Source: Kordia jejudonensis (lineage in GTDB: Bacteria; Bacteroidota; Bacteroidia; Flavobacteriales; Flavobacteriaceae). Taken from it: a DNA stretch of 64,000 nucleotides. Location: positions 30,483 through 94,482 of the forward strand of contig NZ_LBMG01000026.1 of the NCBI RefSeq assembly GCF_001005315.1, in the 5' to 3' direction. Below the pieces are notes generated by a model. That model did no database searches. It was not told the DNA's origin and was given only the letters and a program-made list of their open reading frames with translations. Shown in pieces: positions 38,298 to 45,726 of this stretch. Position numbers and translations under genes: made by a program. Within the stretch, counting starts at the first letter, position 1; each line of letters opens with the position of its first letter.

Positions 38298-38477
38298 ATG
38301 AAAAAAAGAAACTTAAATTCATTGACACTTAACAAAAAATCCATTTCAGACCTAAACATTAACGGAGGATTTAGGCAAGCAGATGAATCTGGAAATTCAA
38401 ACAAAACACATGAAGCAGCATGTTCTAACTATATCTGTGATTCACGATTAGGCGGTTGTCCTTCTTATTATTGCTAA
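38298..38477 (+). CDS. Class I lanthipeptide-like precursor (59 residues)
   Basis: The leader MKKRNLNSLTLNKKSISDL is followed by NINGG. The core begins with a cysteine-free Asn/Thr/His segment (FRQADESGNSNKTHEAA) and ends with a four-cysteine cluster (CSNYICDSRLGGCPSYYC). The ATG is preceded by AAAACTAAAACAGT, as in the 13459 and 13892 genes. Confidence 0.76.
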   Translation: MKKRNLNSLTLNKKSISDLNINGGFRQADESGNSNKTHEAACSNYICDSRLGGCPSYYC

Positions 38478-38507
38478 TACTGATAACTCAAAATTTAAAC
38501 TTATAAT

Positions 38508-38747
38508 ATGAAAAAAAAGAATCTTAAATCGTTACATCTGAATAAAAAATCTATTTCTAACCTTTTATCAAATGAAGTCAAAGGTGCACGTCTTGACGAT
38601 TCAGGCGGAAGTGGAGGAATTGTATGTACAAATTATTCAATGTTCAATTCATGCCAAACAATTTGTCATTCAGACTTTTGTGAAACGAAATTTGCGTGTG
38701 ATTCTCTTTGGGTAGACGGACTTTGTACAATATCTGATCATCTGTAA
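38508..38747 (+). CDS. Class I lanthipeptide-like precursor (79 residues)
   Basis: The leader MKKKNLKSLHLNKKSISNLL ends in VKGAR, the only member with Gly-Ala instead of Gly-Gly. The core is long with six cysteines (IVCTNYSMFNSCQTICHSDF, CETKFACDSLW, GLCTISDHL). It lies 30 bp after the previous stop, so co-transcription with 38298 is likely. Confidence 0.76.
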   Translation: MKKKNLKSLHLNKKSISNLLSNEVKGARLDDSGGSGGIVCTNYSMFNSCQTICHSDFCETKFACDSLWVDGLCTISDHL

Positions 38748-38792
38748 AATTTACAACGTTCATGTAAGGCGGACATTATAATTACAAATAGT

Positions 38793-38821
38793 AGAAAAGT
38801 GAGCAGCAATGTTCACTTTTT
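38793..38821 (+). terminator. Terminator after the 38508 precursor (duplicated element)
   Basis: AAAAGTGAGC AGCAAT GTTCACTTTT forms a stem followed by Ts. A near copy with one base difference in the arm lies at 39150-39180. Confidence 0.75.
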
Positions 38822-38906
38822 TTATGGAATAAAATCTATGGAAAAACCGTAATTATCTGATTGGCAATATGCTTACATTTATACATAACCAAAAATTATA
38901 GTACTC

Positions 38907-39131
38907 ATGAAAAAAAAGAAACTTAATTCCTTACGTCTAAACAAACAGAGAATTAGTCAATTACACGACAAAAAAGGTGGCGCTCCAGGTCCAATTGACG
39001 TTGGACAAACTTTAAATGCATGTCTAACAGAATTTTGTGCAATCATATCTGTTTTAGTCTGTCCGCCACCACAAACACAATTTTGTACGGTAGAATGTGT
39101 AACACTCAATTGTACCTTCGTTAATTGCTAA
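38907..39131 (+). CDS. Class I lanthipeptide-like precursor (74 residues)
   Basis: The leader MKKKKLNSLRLNKQRISQL with HDKKGG leads to a Cys- and Thr-rich core with seven cysteines, including SVLVCPPPQTQFCTVEC and a CVTLNCTFVNC end. The VCPPxxTxxCT block is shared with the 39263 product. Confidence 0.78.
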   Translation: MKKKKLNSLRLNKQRISQLHDKKGGAPGPIDVGQTLNACLTEFCAIISVLVCPPPQTQFCTVECVTLNCTFVNC

Positions 39132-39149
39132 TACTATTGAATAGTAAGA

Positions 39150-39181
39150 TAAAAAGTGAGCAGCAATGTTCGCTTTTTTTA
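39150..39181 (+). terminator. Terminator after the 38907 precursor (duplicated element)
   Basis: AAAAAGTGAGC AGCAAT GTTCGCTTTTT with T run; followed, as at 38793, by ATGGAAT(A/G)AAATCTA(T/C)GG. Confidence 0.75.
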
Positions 39182-39262
39182 TGGAATGAAATCTACGGAA
39201 AAACCGTAACAGTTTGATTTTGAATATGCTTAACTTTAATTGTAATCAAAATAACAACGATC

Positions 39263-39499
39263 ATGAAAAAAAAGAATTTAAAATTGTTAGCATTAAACAA
39301 AACAAAAATTAGTGAACTAGACGAAAAAACAGGAGGTTTATATAATACTGGAAATTGTATCACAGCAAGTGGCTGTAGTTGTTTTAGTTGCAGGCCTACA
39401 GCGTGTGGTTACGAATCGATAATTGTGTGTCCGCCACAGCCAACAGAGCAGTGTACTTTTATTACGTGTCCAGAACCGACAGGATTCGATATTCCGTAA
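39263..39499 (+). CDS. Class I lanthipeptide-like precursor (78 residues), mosaic core
   Basis: The leader MKKKNLKLLALNKTKISEL with DEKTGG leads to a core with eight cysteines. The first half (SGCSCFSCRPTAC) matches the 37452 precursor (SGCSCVSCRPDSC) and the second half (SIIVCPPQPTEQCTF) matches the 38907 precursor (SVLVCPPPQTQFCT). It looks like a recombinant of two family members. A terminator follows at 39548. Confidence 0.78.
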   Translation: MKKKNLKLLALNKTKISELDEKTGGLYNTGNCITASGCSCFSCRPTACGYESIIVCPPQPTEQCTFITCPEPTGFDIP

Positions 39500-39547
39500 T
39501 TTGTAATCAAAAAAAAGAGAAAATTTTTAGTAAAAGCTTTGAATTTT

Positions 39548-39584
39548 AAAAGAGTTGTTCGTTGGAATGACTCTTTTGTTTTTT
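39548..39584 (+). terminator. Terminator at the end of the precursor cluster
   Basis: AAAAGAGT / ACTCTTTT stem with a 14-nt loop and a GTTTTTT tail. Confidence 0.65.
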
Positions 39585-39631
39585 AATCCATCAAAAAGTA
39601 AAATTAATTGGGTTTAATGCTTTCGATTTTT

Positions 39632-39639
39632 TACATTTG
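39632..39639 (+). promoter_or_regulatory. -7 box (TACATTTG) for sucC
   Basis: TACATTTG lies 23 bp before the sucC ATG at 39663. A TTG at 39608 is at a 21-bp spacing, slightly longer than ideal. Confidence 0.55.
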
Positions 39640-39662
39640 TGCTCTATAAAAAACTTCGTAAA

Positions 39663-40856
39663 ATGAATCTACACGAATACCAAGGAAAAGAAATATTAGC
39701 AAGTTTTGGCGTACGCGTTCAAAGAGGAAAAGTAGCTACTACACCAGCAGAAGCTGTTGCGGTTGCAAAGCAACTTACAGAAGAAACGGGAACAGGATGG
39801 CATGTGATTAAAGCACAAGTTCATGCTGGAGGACGTGGAAAAGGTGGAGGCGTGAAGCTTGCCAAAAATCTTCAAGAAGTAGAAGATATTGCTGGACAAA
39901 TCATCGGAATGGATTTGGTAACACCACAAACGTCTGCGGAAGGAAAGCGTGTACATCAAGTTTTAATTGCTGAGGATGTGTATTATCCTGGCGATAGTGA
40001 ACCGAATGAATTTTATATGTCTGTATTGTTAAATAGAGCTACAGGACGTAACATGATTATGTATTCTACAGAAGGTGGAATGGATATTGAAACCGTTGCT
40101 GAAGAAACGCCAGATTTAATTTTTACAGAAGAAATAGATCCTGCATTAGGACTGTTAGGTTTTCAAGCAAGAAGAGTTGCCTTCAACTTAGGACTAAGCG
40201 GAATGGCATTTAAAGAAATGACAAAATTCGTTTCTTCATTATACAAAGCATATGTTTCTTCAGATGCATCTTTATTTGAAATCAATCCTGTATTGAAAAC
40301 ATCTGATGATAAAATTATGGCAGTTGATGCTAAAGTAACGTTAGATGAAAATGCATTATTTCGTCACAAGGATTATGCAGCAATGCGCGATTTACGTGAG
40401 GAAAATCCAGTAGAAGTAGAAGCTAGAGAAGTAGGACTCAATTATGTAGATCTTGACGGAAACGTTGGTTGTATGGTAAATGGAGCTGGGTTGGCAATGG
40501 CAACTATGGATTTAATTAAGATGGCTGGTGGAGAACCTGCTAACTTTTTAGATGTTGGAGGAACTGCAGATGCAAAACGTGTTGAAGAAGCATTCAGACT
40601 TATCTTGAAAGACGATAATGTAAAAGCAATTTTGATCAATATTTTTGGTGGAATCGTTCGTTGCGATCGTGTAGCACAAGGTGTTGTTGATGCATACAAG
40701 AATATGGGCGACGCTATTAAAGTGCCAATCATTGTACGTTTGCAAGGAACAAATGCAGACATCGCGAAGGAATTAATTGATAGTTCTGGATTAGATGTTC
40801 AATCTGCGGTTGAATTCCAAGAAGCTGCGGATAAAGTACAAGCGGTTTTAGCATAA
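39663..40856 (+). CDS. sucC: Succinyl-CoA synthetase beta subunit (ADP-forming)
   Basis: SucC forms succinyl-CoA/succinate plus ATP in the TCA cycle together with SucD, which is not in the window. The 397-residue product starts MNLHEYQGKEILASFGV; the ORF extension to 39639 overlaps the promoter and is rejected. The ATP-grasp domain (HVIKAQVHAGGRGKGGGVK) and the C-terminal CoA-ligase domain (LINIFGGIVRCDRVAQGVV, RLQGTNADIAKELI) are complete. Confidence 0.96.
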   Translation: MNLHEYQGKEILASFGVRVQRGKVATTPAEAVAVAKQLTEETGTGWHVIKAQVHAGGRGKGGGVKLAKNLQEVEDIAGQIIGMDLVTPQTSAEGKRVHQVLIAEDVYYPGDSEPNEFYMSVLLNRATGRNMIMYSTEGGMDIETVAEETPDLIFTEEIDPALGLLGFQARRVAFNLGLSGMAFKEMTKFVSSLYKAYVSSDASLFEINPVLKTSDDKIMAVDAKVTLDENALFRHKDYAAMRDLREENPVEVEAREVGLNYVDLDGNVGCMVNGAGLAMATMDLIKMAGGEPANFLDVGGTADAKRVEEAFRLILKDDNVKAILINIFGGIVRCDRVAQGVVDAYKNMGDAIKVPIIVRLQGTNADIAKELIDSSGLDVQSAVEFQEAADKVQAVLA

Positions 40857-40893
40857 ACTTTTGAGTGTAAAATAGTATTCAATTTATATATTT

Positions 40894-40928
40894 AAAAAGA
40901 CCTTTCACGATGTTGTGAAAGGTCTTTT
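40894..40928. terminator. Perfect terminator after sucC
   Basis: 15-bp stem AAAAAGACCTTTCAC / GTGAAAGGTCTTTTT with a 5-nt loop, between convergent genes. Confidence 0.92.
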
Positions 40929-40952
40929 TTTATAAATTTTGAAATCAGCTAT

Positions 40953-41600
40953 TTATTCCAATACATAAGCTTCCTTTACAACACCACCAATTCCTAGAGG
41001 ATTCTTCATCCAAGAAATTCCAAACGCACGTCGTATTTTATATGTTTTACCCATGATATCTTGAATTCCATAACTACAATATGAAGCGTGCGCTCCTGAG
41101 CGAATTATAACGCTCTTATGATTTTTTATTTTTTTAATTCTGATTTTTTGTTTGCCCAGCGCTAGTAACTTGTGAGCAATTCTAGTCGGATAGCCTGAGT
41201 TTAAAAATTCAACGGCATGCATAAAACTAGTGATACATTTATCATTATAATTTTCTTTTTGTAGATATATCCTTTTTGCAATAATAGCATATAGCTTAAT
41301 CGCTGTTTTATAGTATTCAGTATTTTCAATACTTTTTATTCCTGAAATATTTTTTACGATGTCAATTTCTTCTAAATTCACAGTCACATCAAAACCATCT
41401 CTATACTGTACATGAGTTTCAGTAGCTGTTTCTTCAAAAGAATTAAATATTCCTTCTATTGATTCAAACTGTACTAAAGCAGCTTTGATTAACGCAATAG
41501 TAACGCAATTTCCATTTTTATAATCATCTAAGCAGGCTTTTGTTTCAGGTCTTATAGTTACTTTTCCTTGATAAAAATCTTGTATAATTTTTTTCTCCAT
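40953..41600 (-). CDS. Hypothetical protein with Cys/His motifs suggestive of a cysteine peptidase fold
   Basis: The 215-residue product has no signal. The N-terminal NGNCVTIALIKAAL (Cys32) looks like the helix carrying the nucleophile in papain/calpain-type enzymes (GxC followed by a hydrophobic helix). GAHASYCSYGIQDIMGKTYKI (His171) resembles the later His-Ala-Tyr-type strand. This is a visual similarity, not a domain assignment. It is convergent with sucC and just beyond the precursor-peptide cluster. Role unknown. Confidence 0.55.
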   Translation of the reverse strand: MEKKIIQDFYQGKVTIRPETKACLDDYKNGNCVTIALIKAALVQFESIEGIFNSFEETATETHVQYRDGFDVTVNLEEIDIVKNISGIKSIENTEYYKTAIKLYAIIAKRIYLQKENYNDKCITSFMHAVEFLNSGYPTRIAHKLLALGKQKIRIKKIKNHKSVIIRSGAHASYCSYGIQDIMGKTYKIRRAFGISWMKNPLGIGGVVKEAYVLE

Positions 41601-41761
41601 AAGAATTAAGTTTAAGAATATAAGTTGGTCTAATTTCGATTTACAATATCTATTTAAATAAATATACTTTTTCTCTAGTTAAGATATAACATGGATGATA
41701 GGAAATTACTACACAAAGTTCAATTTTCCGCCACGCTGTCACATCATTTTTTAGTAAAAAC

Positions 41762-41804
41762 GACATTTTGTCATCATTAGAATATGTAAAACTGTCATAA
41801 TGAC
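41762..41804 (+). promoter_or_regulatory. Possible activator sites (TGTCA palindromes) upstream of hsp20
   Basis: GACATTTTGTC (41762-41772) and the perfect palindrome GTCATAATGAC (41794-41804) both contain TGTCA/TGACA half sites, with another TGTCA near 41738. They lie just upstream of a sigma-54-type promoter, where bacterial enhancer-binding proteins usually bind. Confidence 0.5.
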
Positions 41805-41816
41805 GCATTTTTTGAC

Positions 41817-41832
41817 TTGGAATCCTTTTTGC
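41817..41832 (+). promoter_or_regulatory. Sigma-54 (-24/-12) type promoter for hsp20
   Basis: TTGG at 41817-41820 and TTGC ending at 41832 place GG and GC exactly 10 bp apart, the invariant sigma-54 spacing. The predicted start is near 41844, 54 bp before the hsp20 ATG. This differs from the TAnnTTTG boxes used by the neighbouring genes. Confidence 0.65.
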
Positions 41833-41897
41833 CATATACATCTCGTATTTGAATAAACAAAAACATAAAAAATTAAATCACTAAAAAAACAAATAAG

Positions 41898-42332
41898 ATG
41901 AATATAGTAAAAAGAAAAAACGTAGACTTTCCTTCAATTTTAGACGAATTATTTCCAGCAGATTGGTTTGGTGGAATCGCTAATCAAGTAGCAAGTACGA
42001 CAAATACGCCTGCAGTTAATATTAAAGAAACTGAAGAAGATTTTAAACTAGAAGTTGCTGCGCCAGGCAAAGCGAAAGAAGATTTTATCTTAACCTTAGA
42101 TCATGATGTGTTGACAATCAGCACGGAAGAAAAGAAAGAAGAAGAAACAATTGAAGACAATTACACACGTAGAGAATTTAGTTTCTCATCTTTTAAACGA
42201 TCATTTAAATTGCCACAAGCAATTAACAAAAAAGAAATCAACGCAACATACGAAAACGGAATTCTAAATGTCGTATTGCCAAAGCGTGAAGAAGATAAAG
42301 TAAAACCTAAAAGAACAATAGAGATTTCATAA
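41898..42332 (+). CDS. Small heat-shock protein, Hsp20/alpha-crystallin family
   Basis: This 144-residue ATP-independent holdase has the alpha-crystallin domain (VNIKETEEDFKLEVAAPGKAKEDFILTLDHDVLTIS ... RREFSFSSFKRSFKLP ... YENGILNVVLPKRE), including the A-x-x-x-n-GxL signature near the C-terminus. It prevents aggregation of heat-denatured proteins. The control region suggests sigma-54-dependent stress induction. A terminator follows at 42361. Confidence 0.95.
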   Translation: MNIVKRKNVDFPSILDELFPADWFGGIANQVASTTNTPAVNIKETEEDFKLEVAAPGKAKEDFILTLDHDVLTISTEEKKEEETIEDNYTRREFSFSSFKRSFKLPQAINKKEINATYENGILNVVLPKREEDKVKPKRTIEIS

Positions 42333-42360
42333 TAATTATTAGGATTGGTTAGTTAATGGG

Positions 42361-42395
42361 AAAAAGGTTCGTCAAGCAATTGACGAGCCTTTTTT
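42361..42395 (+). terminator. Terminator after hsp20
   Basis: AAAAAGGTTCGTCAA / TTGACGAGCCTTTTTT stem with a GCAA loop and T run. Confidence 0.85.
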
Positions 42396-42492
42396 ATTTG
42401 AAAGATAATTAGTAGTATTGAATTTGATTGTAAACACTTTAGGCAATTAGTTTTAGTTCGATATAAACGTTCGCTTATTTGACTCTCTTTTG

Positions 42493-42800
42493 TGCTGACT
42501 AACTTTAATTCGATGTAAAAATTTAGTTCGATACTTTTCTTTTCCGAAGTATAGCAGGGATTTTCCGTTAAAAATTTTTGAAGCCTTGGAAAAAATTTAG
42601 GGAAATTCATGCGGTTTTAGTTTTTTCATAAAGAAAAACTAAAAATACCTCTGGAAAAGTTCCCTTTCTTTTGTTGACGCCTGTGCTGAACTTGATTCAG
42701 TATTCTTTGGGAAAGCAAAGAAAATGAAAATAAACTACTGAAAATATGATTTTTAGTAGAGAGTTTATAAACTTTATTATAAATCTGATTAGACTCAGTT
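42493..42800 (-). repeat. ~300-bp dispersed repeat, copy 1 (3' of FAD/NAD(P) protein gene)
   Basis: The copy aligns with 44800-45095 over most of its length, with long identical stretches such as the block at 42572-42628. It contains hairpins TTAGTTTTT / AAAAACTAA and TTCTTTG / CAAAGAA. A ~27-bp insert at about 42676-42702 bearing CTGAACTTGATTCAG is absent from copy 2. The gap 42396-42867 otherwise has no gene. Confidence 0.85.
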
Positions 42801-42867
42801 AAATCAGACTGACGTTGATTAACTTTAATTTCCATAAAATCAATCCTATATAAAACTACTTAAACGA

Positions 42868-44646
42868 TCATGTTGCATCATTTGTTCGAAGTGCTTCTAC
42901 ATGACGATTACTTGCTTTTTCTGCCCAATTTTTAGGTCGTTCGCCGTAGCATTCCAAAATGGCATCGACACCAATAATAGTACCTTTTGCCAATCGTCCT
43001 AACAATGCAATTGGAATAAAATGGTCTTCATTTTCAGAAATCACATACGCTTGTTCATCAGTCATAATTCCCAAATCGTCATGTACCATTTGAATCAAAT
43101 CAGAAGAAAGTAAATTTTCAATGATTGGAGATTTTACCACTTTTATTTTTGGCGGATCTAATACAGAATTGATCATAATTGTGGCAGTTTCTGAATGTGA
43201 CTTGTTGTGAAAGTTCCAGCCATCATCGGTCAATTCAAAATCTGGATCGCTCAAAAATTTCGTATCGATCTTTCCTGCTTCAATCAAAGCAATCATCTGC
43301 TGGATACTTTCTACTGGTGGACCGTATGAATAACGTTTTGTAGATTCGTCCAGCGCAATAATTTCCGCAAAAACGTCTTCATGACATGCATTAAACGATA
43401 ATGCGGTATACATAGAAGGTTGACAATGTCGCCACACTTGTCCCACACAAAAATCCAAACTGATTGGCTTGTTTCCTGTTGCCATTGCTACAAAATCCTG
43501 CATTATATTTTTAACAGGTTGATTGTTAGGTAGGATGGAAGCATGTTTGTATTCAGGGTCTTTTAACCATTGTATGATCGTATTTTCAGTCTCTTCGAGG
43601 GACATTTTTTCGTTGTAAAAAGTAGTTTTGAGTTGTAAATATATTTTTGCAGCAATTGGCGCAAATGCTTTTAATAGAAATTCGGGACTCGACGCATTTT
43701 TTTGTGTTGTAGGATTTCCAATGAGCGATGTATAATCTGAAAGTTGCGTTTCCGTAGGTTTAAAAAGATCATCCATAAGTGCATTTAATGGTTTTGGCAC
43801 TGCTGGCAATCCGTCAAGTGAAAACGGGATCATTTTCCCTGAATATTCCTTATTTGGTTGATAACTGCATTTACGAGTGTATGAATCTTCTAGGGTAAAT
43901 TCTCCAAAATTCATACTAATTGCACGTGCAACATCAATCATTGCCAAACCAAAACCTCTAAGTCCAACAATACTTTTATCAGTTACATTTTGGTGGTTTA
44001 GAAAATTTACAATCGGATAAGGAGATGTAAAAAGTGTAACGTTAGATTTGTTGGAAGCAAATTTTTTCCACGCTAAAAGTTGTTCAGATAATTCGGTCGG
44101 TTGGTGACCAATTGTAAGTAGAATTTCATCAATATTTTTATAGACCTTAGCATCTGTTTTGAGTGAAATATCATACGTTTCCGACACAATTACTTCTTCC
44201 ACCTGACTTTCAATCAGTGTTACAATAGCATTGTGCACAAGTGGAGTTATGATTGATTGAAACCGTTGTTGTAAATAGCGACCAATTTTTGCTCTTGGCG
44301 GATAATGATCAATGTGTTTTTTGGGTTTTTTTTCAAAATCTGTTTCAATCCAATCATGATATGAGGGAAATGAGGGAATTTCAAATTTAGGAAATGTTAT
44401 TGTTGCTCTTTTTTCTAACAGTAGAATTCTTTCAGGAATATTGATCCAATTGCTTTCTATTTGCGTTGTTTCATAAACGCTTCCATTTCCAAAATTTCCT
44501 GTTTGTTCAAAGAGTAACAAGTTAATTTTTGATAAATCGGTTTTGCCTTCTAAAGAAAGTATGAAATTTTCCAATGCGTAACCACCACGAGGACCAATTC
44601 CTATAATAGTGATGTTTCGTTTTGTTCGTGTAATTGATTTTTCCAA
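42868..44646 (-). CDS. FAD/NAD(P)-binding protein (HcaD/NAD_binding_9 type)
   Basis: The 592-residue product has an N-terminal dinucleotide-binding motif (ITIIGIGPRGGYALENFI) and SVYETTQIESNWINIPER, typical of the large FAD-NAD(P)-binding family used in oxidoreductases and siderophore or hydroxylase enzymes. Substrate not deducible. The only in-frame start close to the GxGxxG motif is TTG at 44646; no upstream ATG exists. Both flanks carry copies of the same ~300-bp repeat. Confidence 0.8.
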   Translation of the reverse strand: MEKSITRTKRNITIIGIGPRGGYALENFILSLEGKTDLSKINLLLFEQTGNFGNGSVYETTQIESNWINIPERILLLEKRATITFPKFEIPSFPSYHDWIETDFEKKPKKHIDHYPPRAKIGRYLQQRFQSIITPLVHNAIVTLIESQVEEVIVSETYDISLKTDAKVYKNIDEILLTIGHQPTELSEQLLAWKKFASNKSNVTLFTSPYPIVNFLNHQNVTDKSIVGLRGFGLAMIDVARAISMNFGEFTLEDSYTRKCSYQPNKEYSGKMIPFSLDGLPAVPKPLNALMDDLFKPTETQLSDYTSLIGNPTTQKNASSPEFLLKAFAPIAAKIYLQLKTTFYNEKMSLEETENTIIQWLKDPEYKHASILPNNQPVKNIMQDFVAMATGNKPISLDFCVGQVWRHCQPSMYTALSFNACHEDVFAEIIALDESTKRYSYGPPVESIQQMIALIEAGKIDTKFLSDPDFELTDDGWNFHNKSHSETATIMINSVLDPPKIKVVKSPIIENLLSSDLIQMVHDDLGIMTDEQAYVISENEDHFIPIALLGRLAKGTIIGVDAILECYGERPKNWAEKASNRHVEALRTNDAT

Positions 44647-44799
44647 TATGTATGTATTTTCAAAATAGAATCTTATATGTTTCTCGAATACTACTTGAAA
44701 AACGCCTTAAAACCTCTTTTGGGAATTGATTATGAATGCCAACATTAAAGATACAAAAACGGCATATTCTTTTAGAAACATGCCGTTACTTATTTTTTA

Positions 44800-45095
44800 T
44801 GTTGACTAAAGTTAACATAAGTTCGAAGTGAAAATTTAGTTTGATAGTTTTCTTTTCCGCAGTATAGTAGGGATTTTTCGTTAAAAATTTTTGAAGCCTT
44901 GGAAAAAATTTAGGGAAATTCATGCGGTTTTAGTTTTTCCCAAAAAGAAAAACTAAAAATACCTCTGGAAAAGTTCCCTTTCTTTTGTTTCTTTTCTTTG
45001 GGAAAGCAAAGAAAATGAAAATAAGACACTGAAAATGTGGTTTATAGTAGAGAGCTTCTAAACTTAGATGTAAATATGAATTGAATCAGTTATAT
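44800..45095 (-). repeat. ~300-bp dispersed repeat, copy 2 (3' of PhnA-like gene)
   Basis: Matches copy 1 (42493-42800) from the GTTGACTAA word through the TAGAGAG word, but without the short inserted palindrome. It ends 16 bp before the stop codon of the minus-strand PhnA-like gene. Copies 1 and 2 thus each lie just 3' of a minus-strand gene. The interval 44647-44799 is otherwise empty. Confidence 0.85.
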
Positions 45096-45111
45096 CAATT
45101 TGAGGTTAAAA

Positions 45112-45690
45112 TTAGGTCTTTTTCACATACTTCGTAATAATTACAATATGTTGTCCGTTGACACGACCTTCAATATGTTCGGCATTGTCATGCGAAAGTG
45201 TTATGTTTCGAACTGGCGTTCCGCGTTTGGCAACAAATCCAGCACCTTTTACATTTAAATCTTTTATTAAAACCACACTATCTCCAGCTTGCAATTGTAC
45301 ACCATTGACATCTAAATGTTTGATTGCATTTTCTGTATCTTCCGCTTCTCCTGTAGCTTCCGCCCATTTCAGATCATCTTCATCAAAATACATCATGTCC
45401 AATAAATCTTGTGGCCAACCTTCTTTTTTGAGTCTGTGCAACATGCGCCAAGCGACAATTTGAACCGCTTTTGTTTCACTCCACATACTATCATTTAGAC
45501 AACGCCAATGATTTGCGTCCATTGTTTCTGGATCTTCTATTTGAGAAATACACGTTTCACATGCGTAGATCGATTTTTCTAGCTTGTGATCGTGATTTGG
45601 CGGTACATGATATATTGCTAATTTTTCTGTAGCACCACACAATTCGCAGGTTTGATGGCTTCGTTTTTGGAGTTCTCTTTCAATACTCAT
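45112..45690 (-). CDS. PhnA-like zinc-ribbon/alkylphosphonate-type protein
   Basis: The 192-residue product has an N-terminal zinc-ribbon (CELCGATEKLAIYHVPP ... YACETCISQIED) and a C-terminal PhnA domain (DVNGVQLQAGDSVVLIKDLNVKGAGFVAKRGT). The YjdM/PhnA family was named for phosphonate use, but its biochemical role is unproven. No phosphonate genes are adjacent. Confidence 0.88.
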   Translation of the reverse strand: MSIERELQKRSHQTCELCGATEKLAIYHVPPNHDHKLEKSIYACETCISQIEDPETMDANHWRCLNDSMWSETKAVQIVAWRMLHRLKKEGWPQDLLDMMYFDEDDLKWAEATGEAEDTENAIKHLDVNGVQLQAGDSVVLIKDLNVKGAGFVAKRGTPVRNITLSHDNAEHIEGRVNGQHIVIITKYVKKT

Positions 45691-45726
45691 TTAGAAATTT
45701 TTTTATTGACGACAAAAGTATCATTT

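Noticed and set aside
41650..41841. 63-codon minus-strand frame
   Set aside because: It overlaps the sigma-54-type promoter and activator palindromes of hsp20 and has no family resemblance.
42868..44646. Composite transposon bracketed by the 300-bp repeats
   Set aside because: No transposase and no terminal inverted repeats; the repeats look like 3'-end elements rather than insertion sequences.
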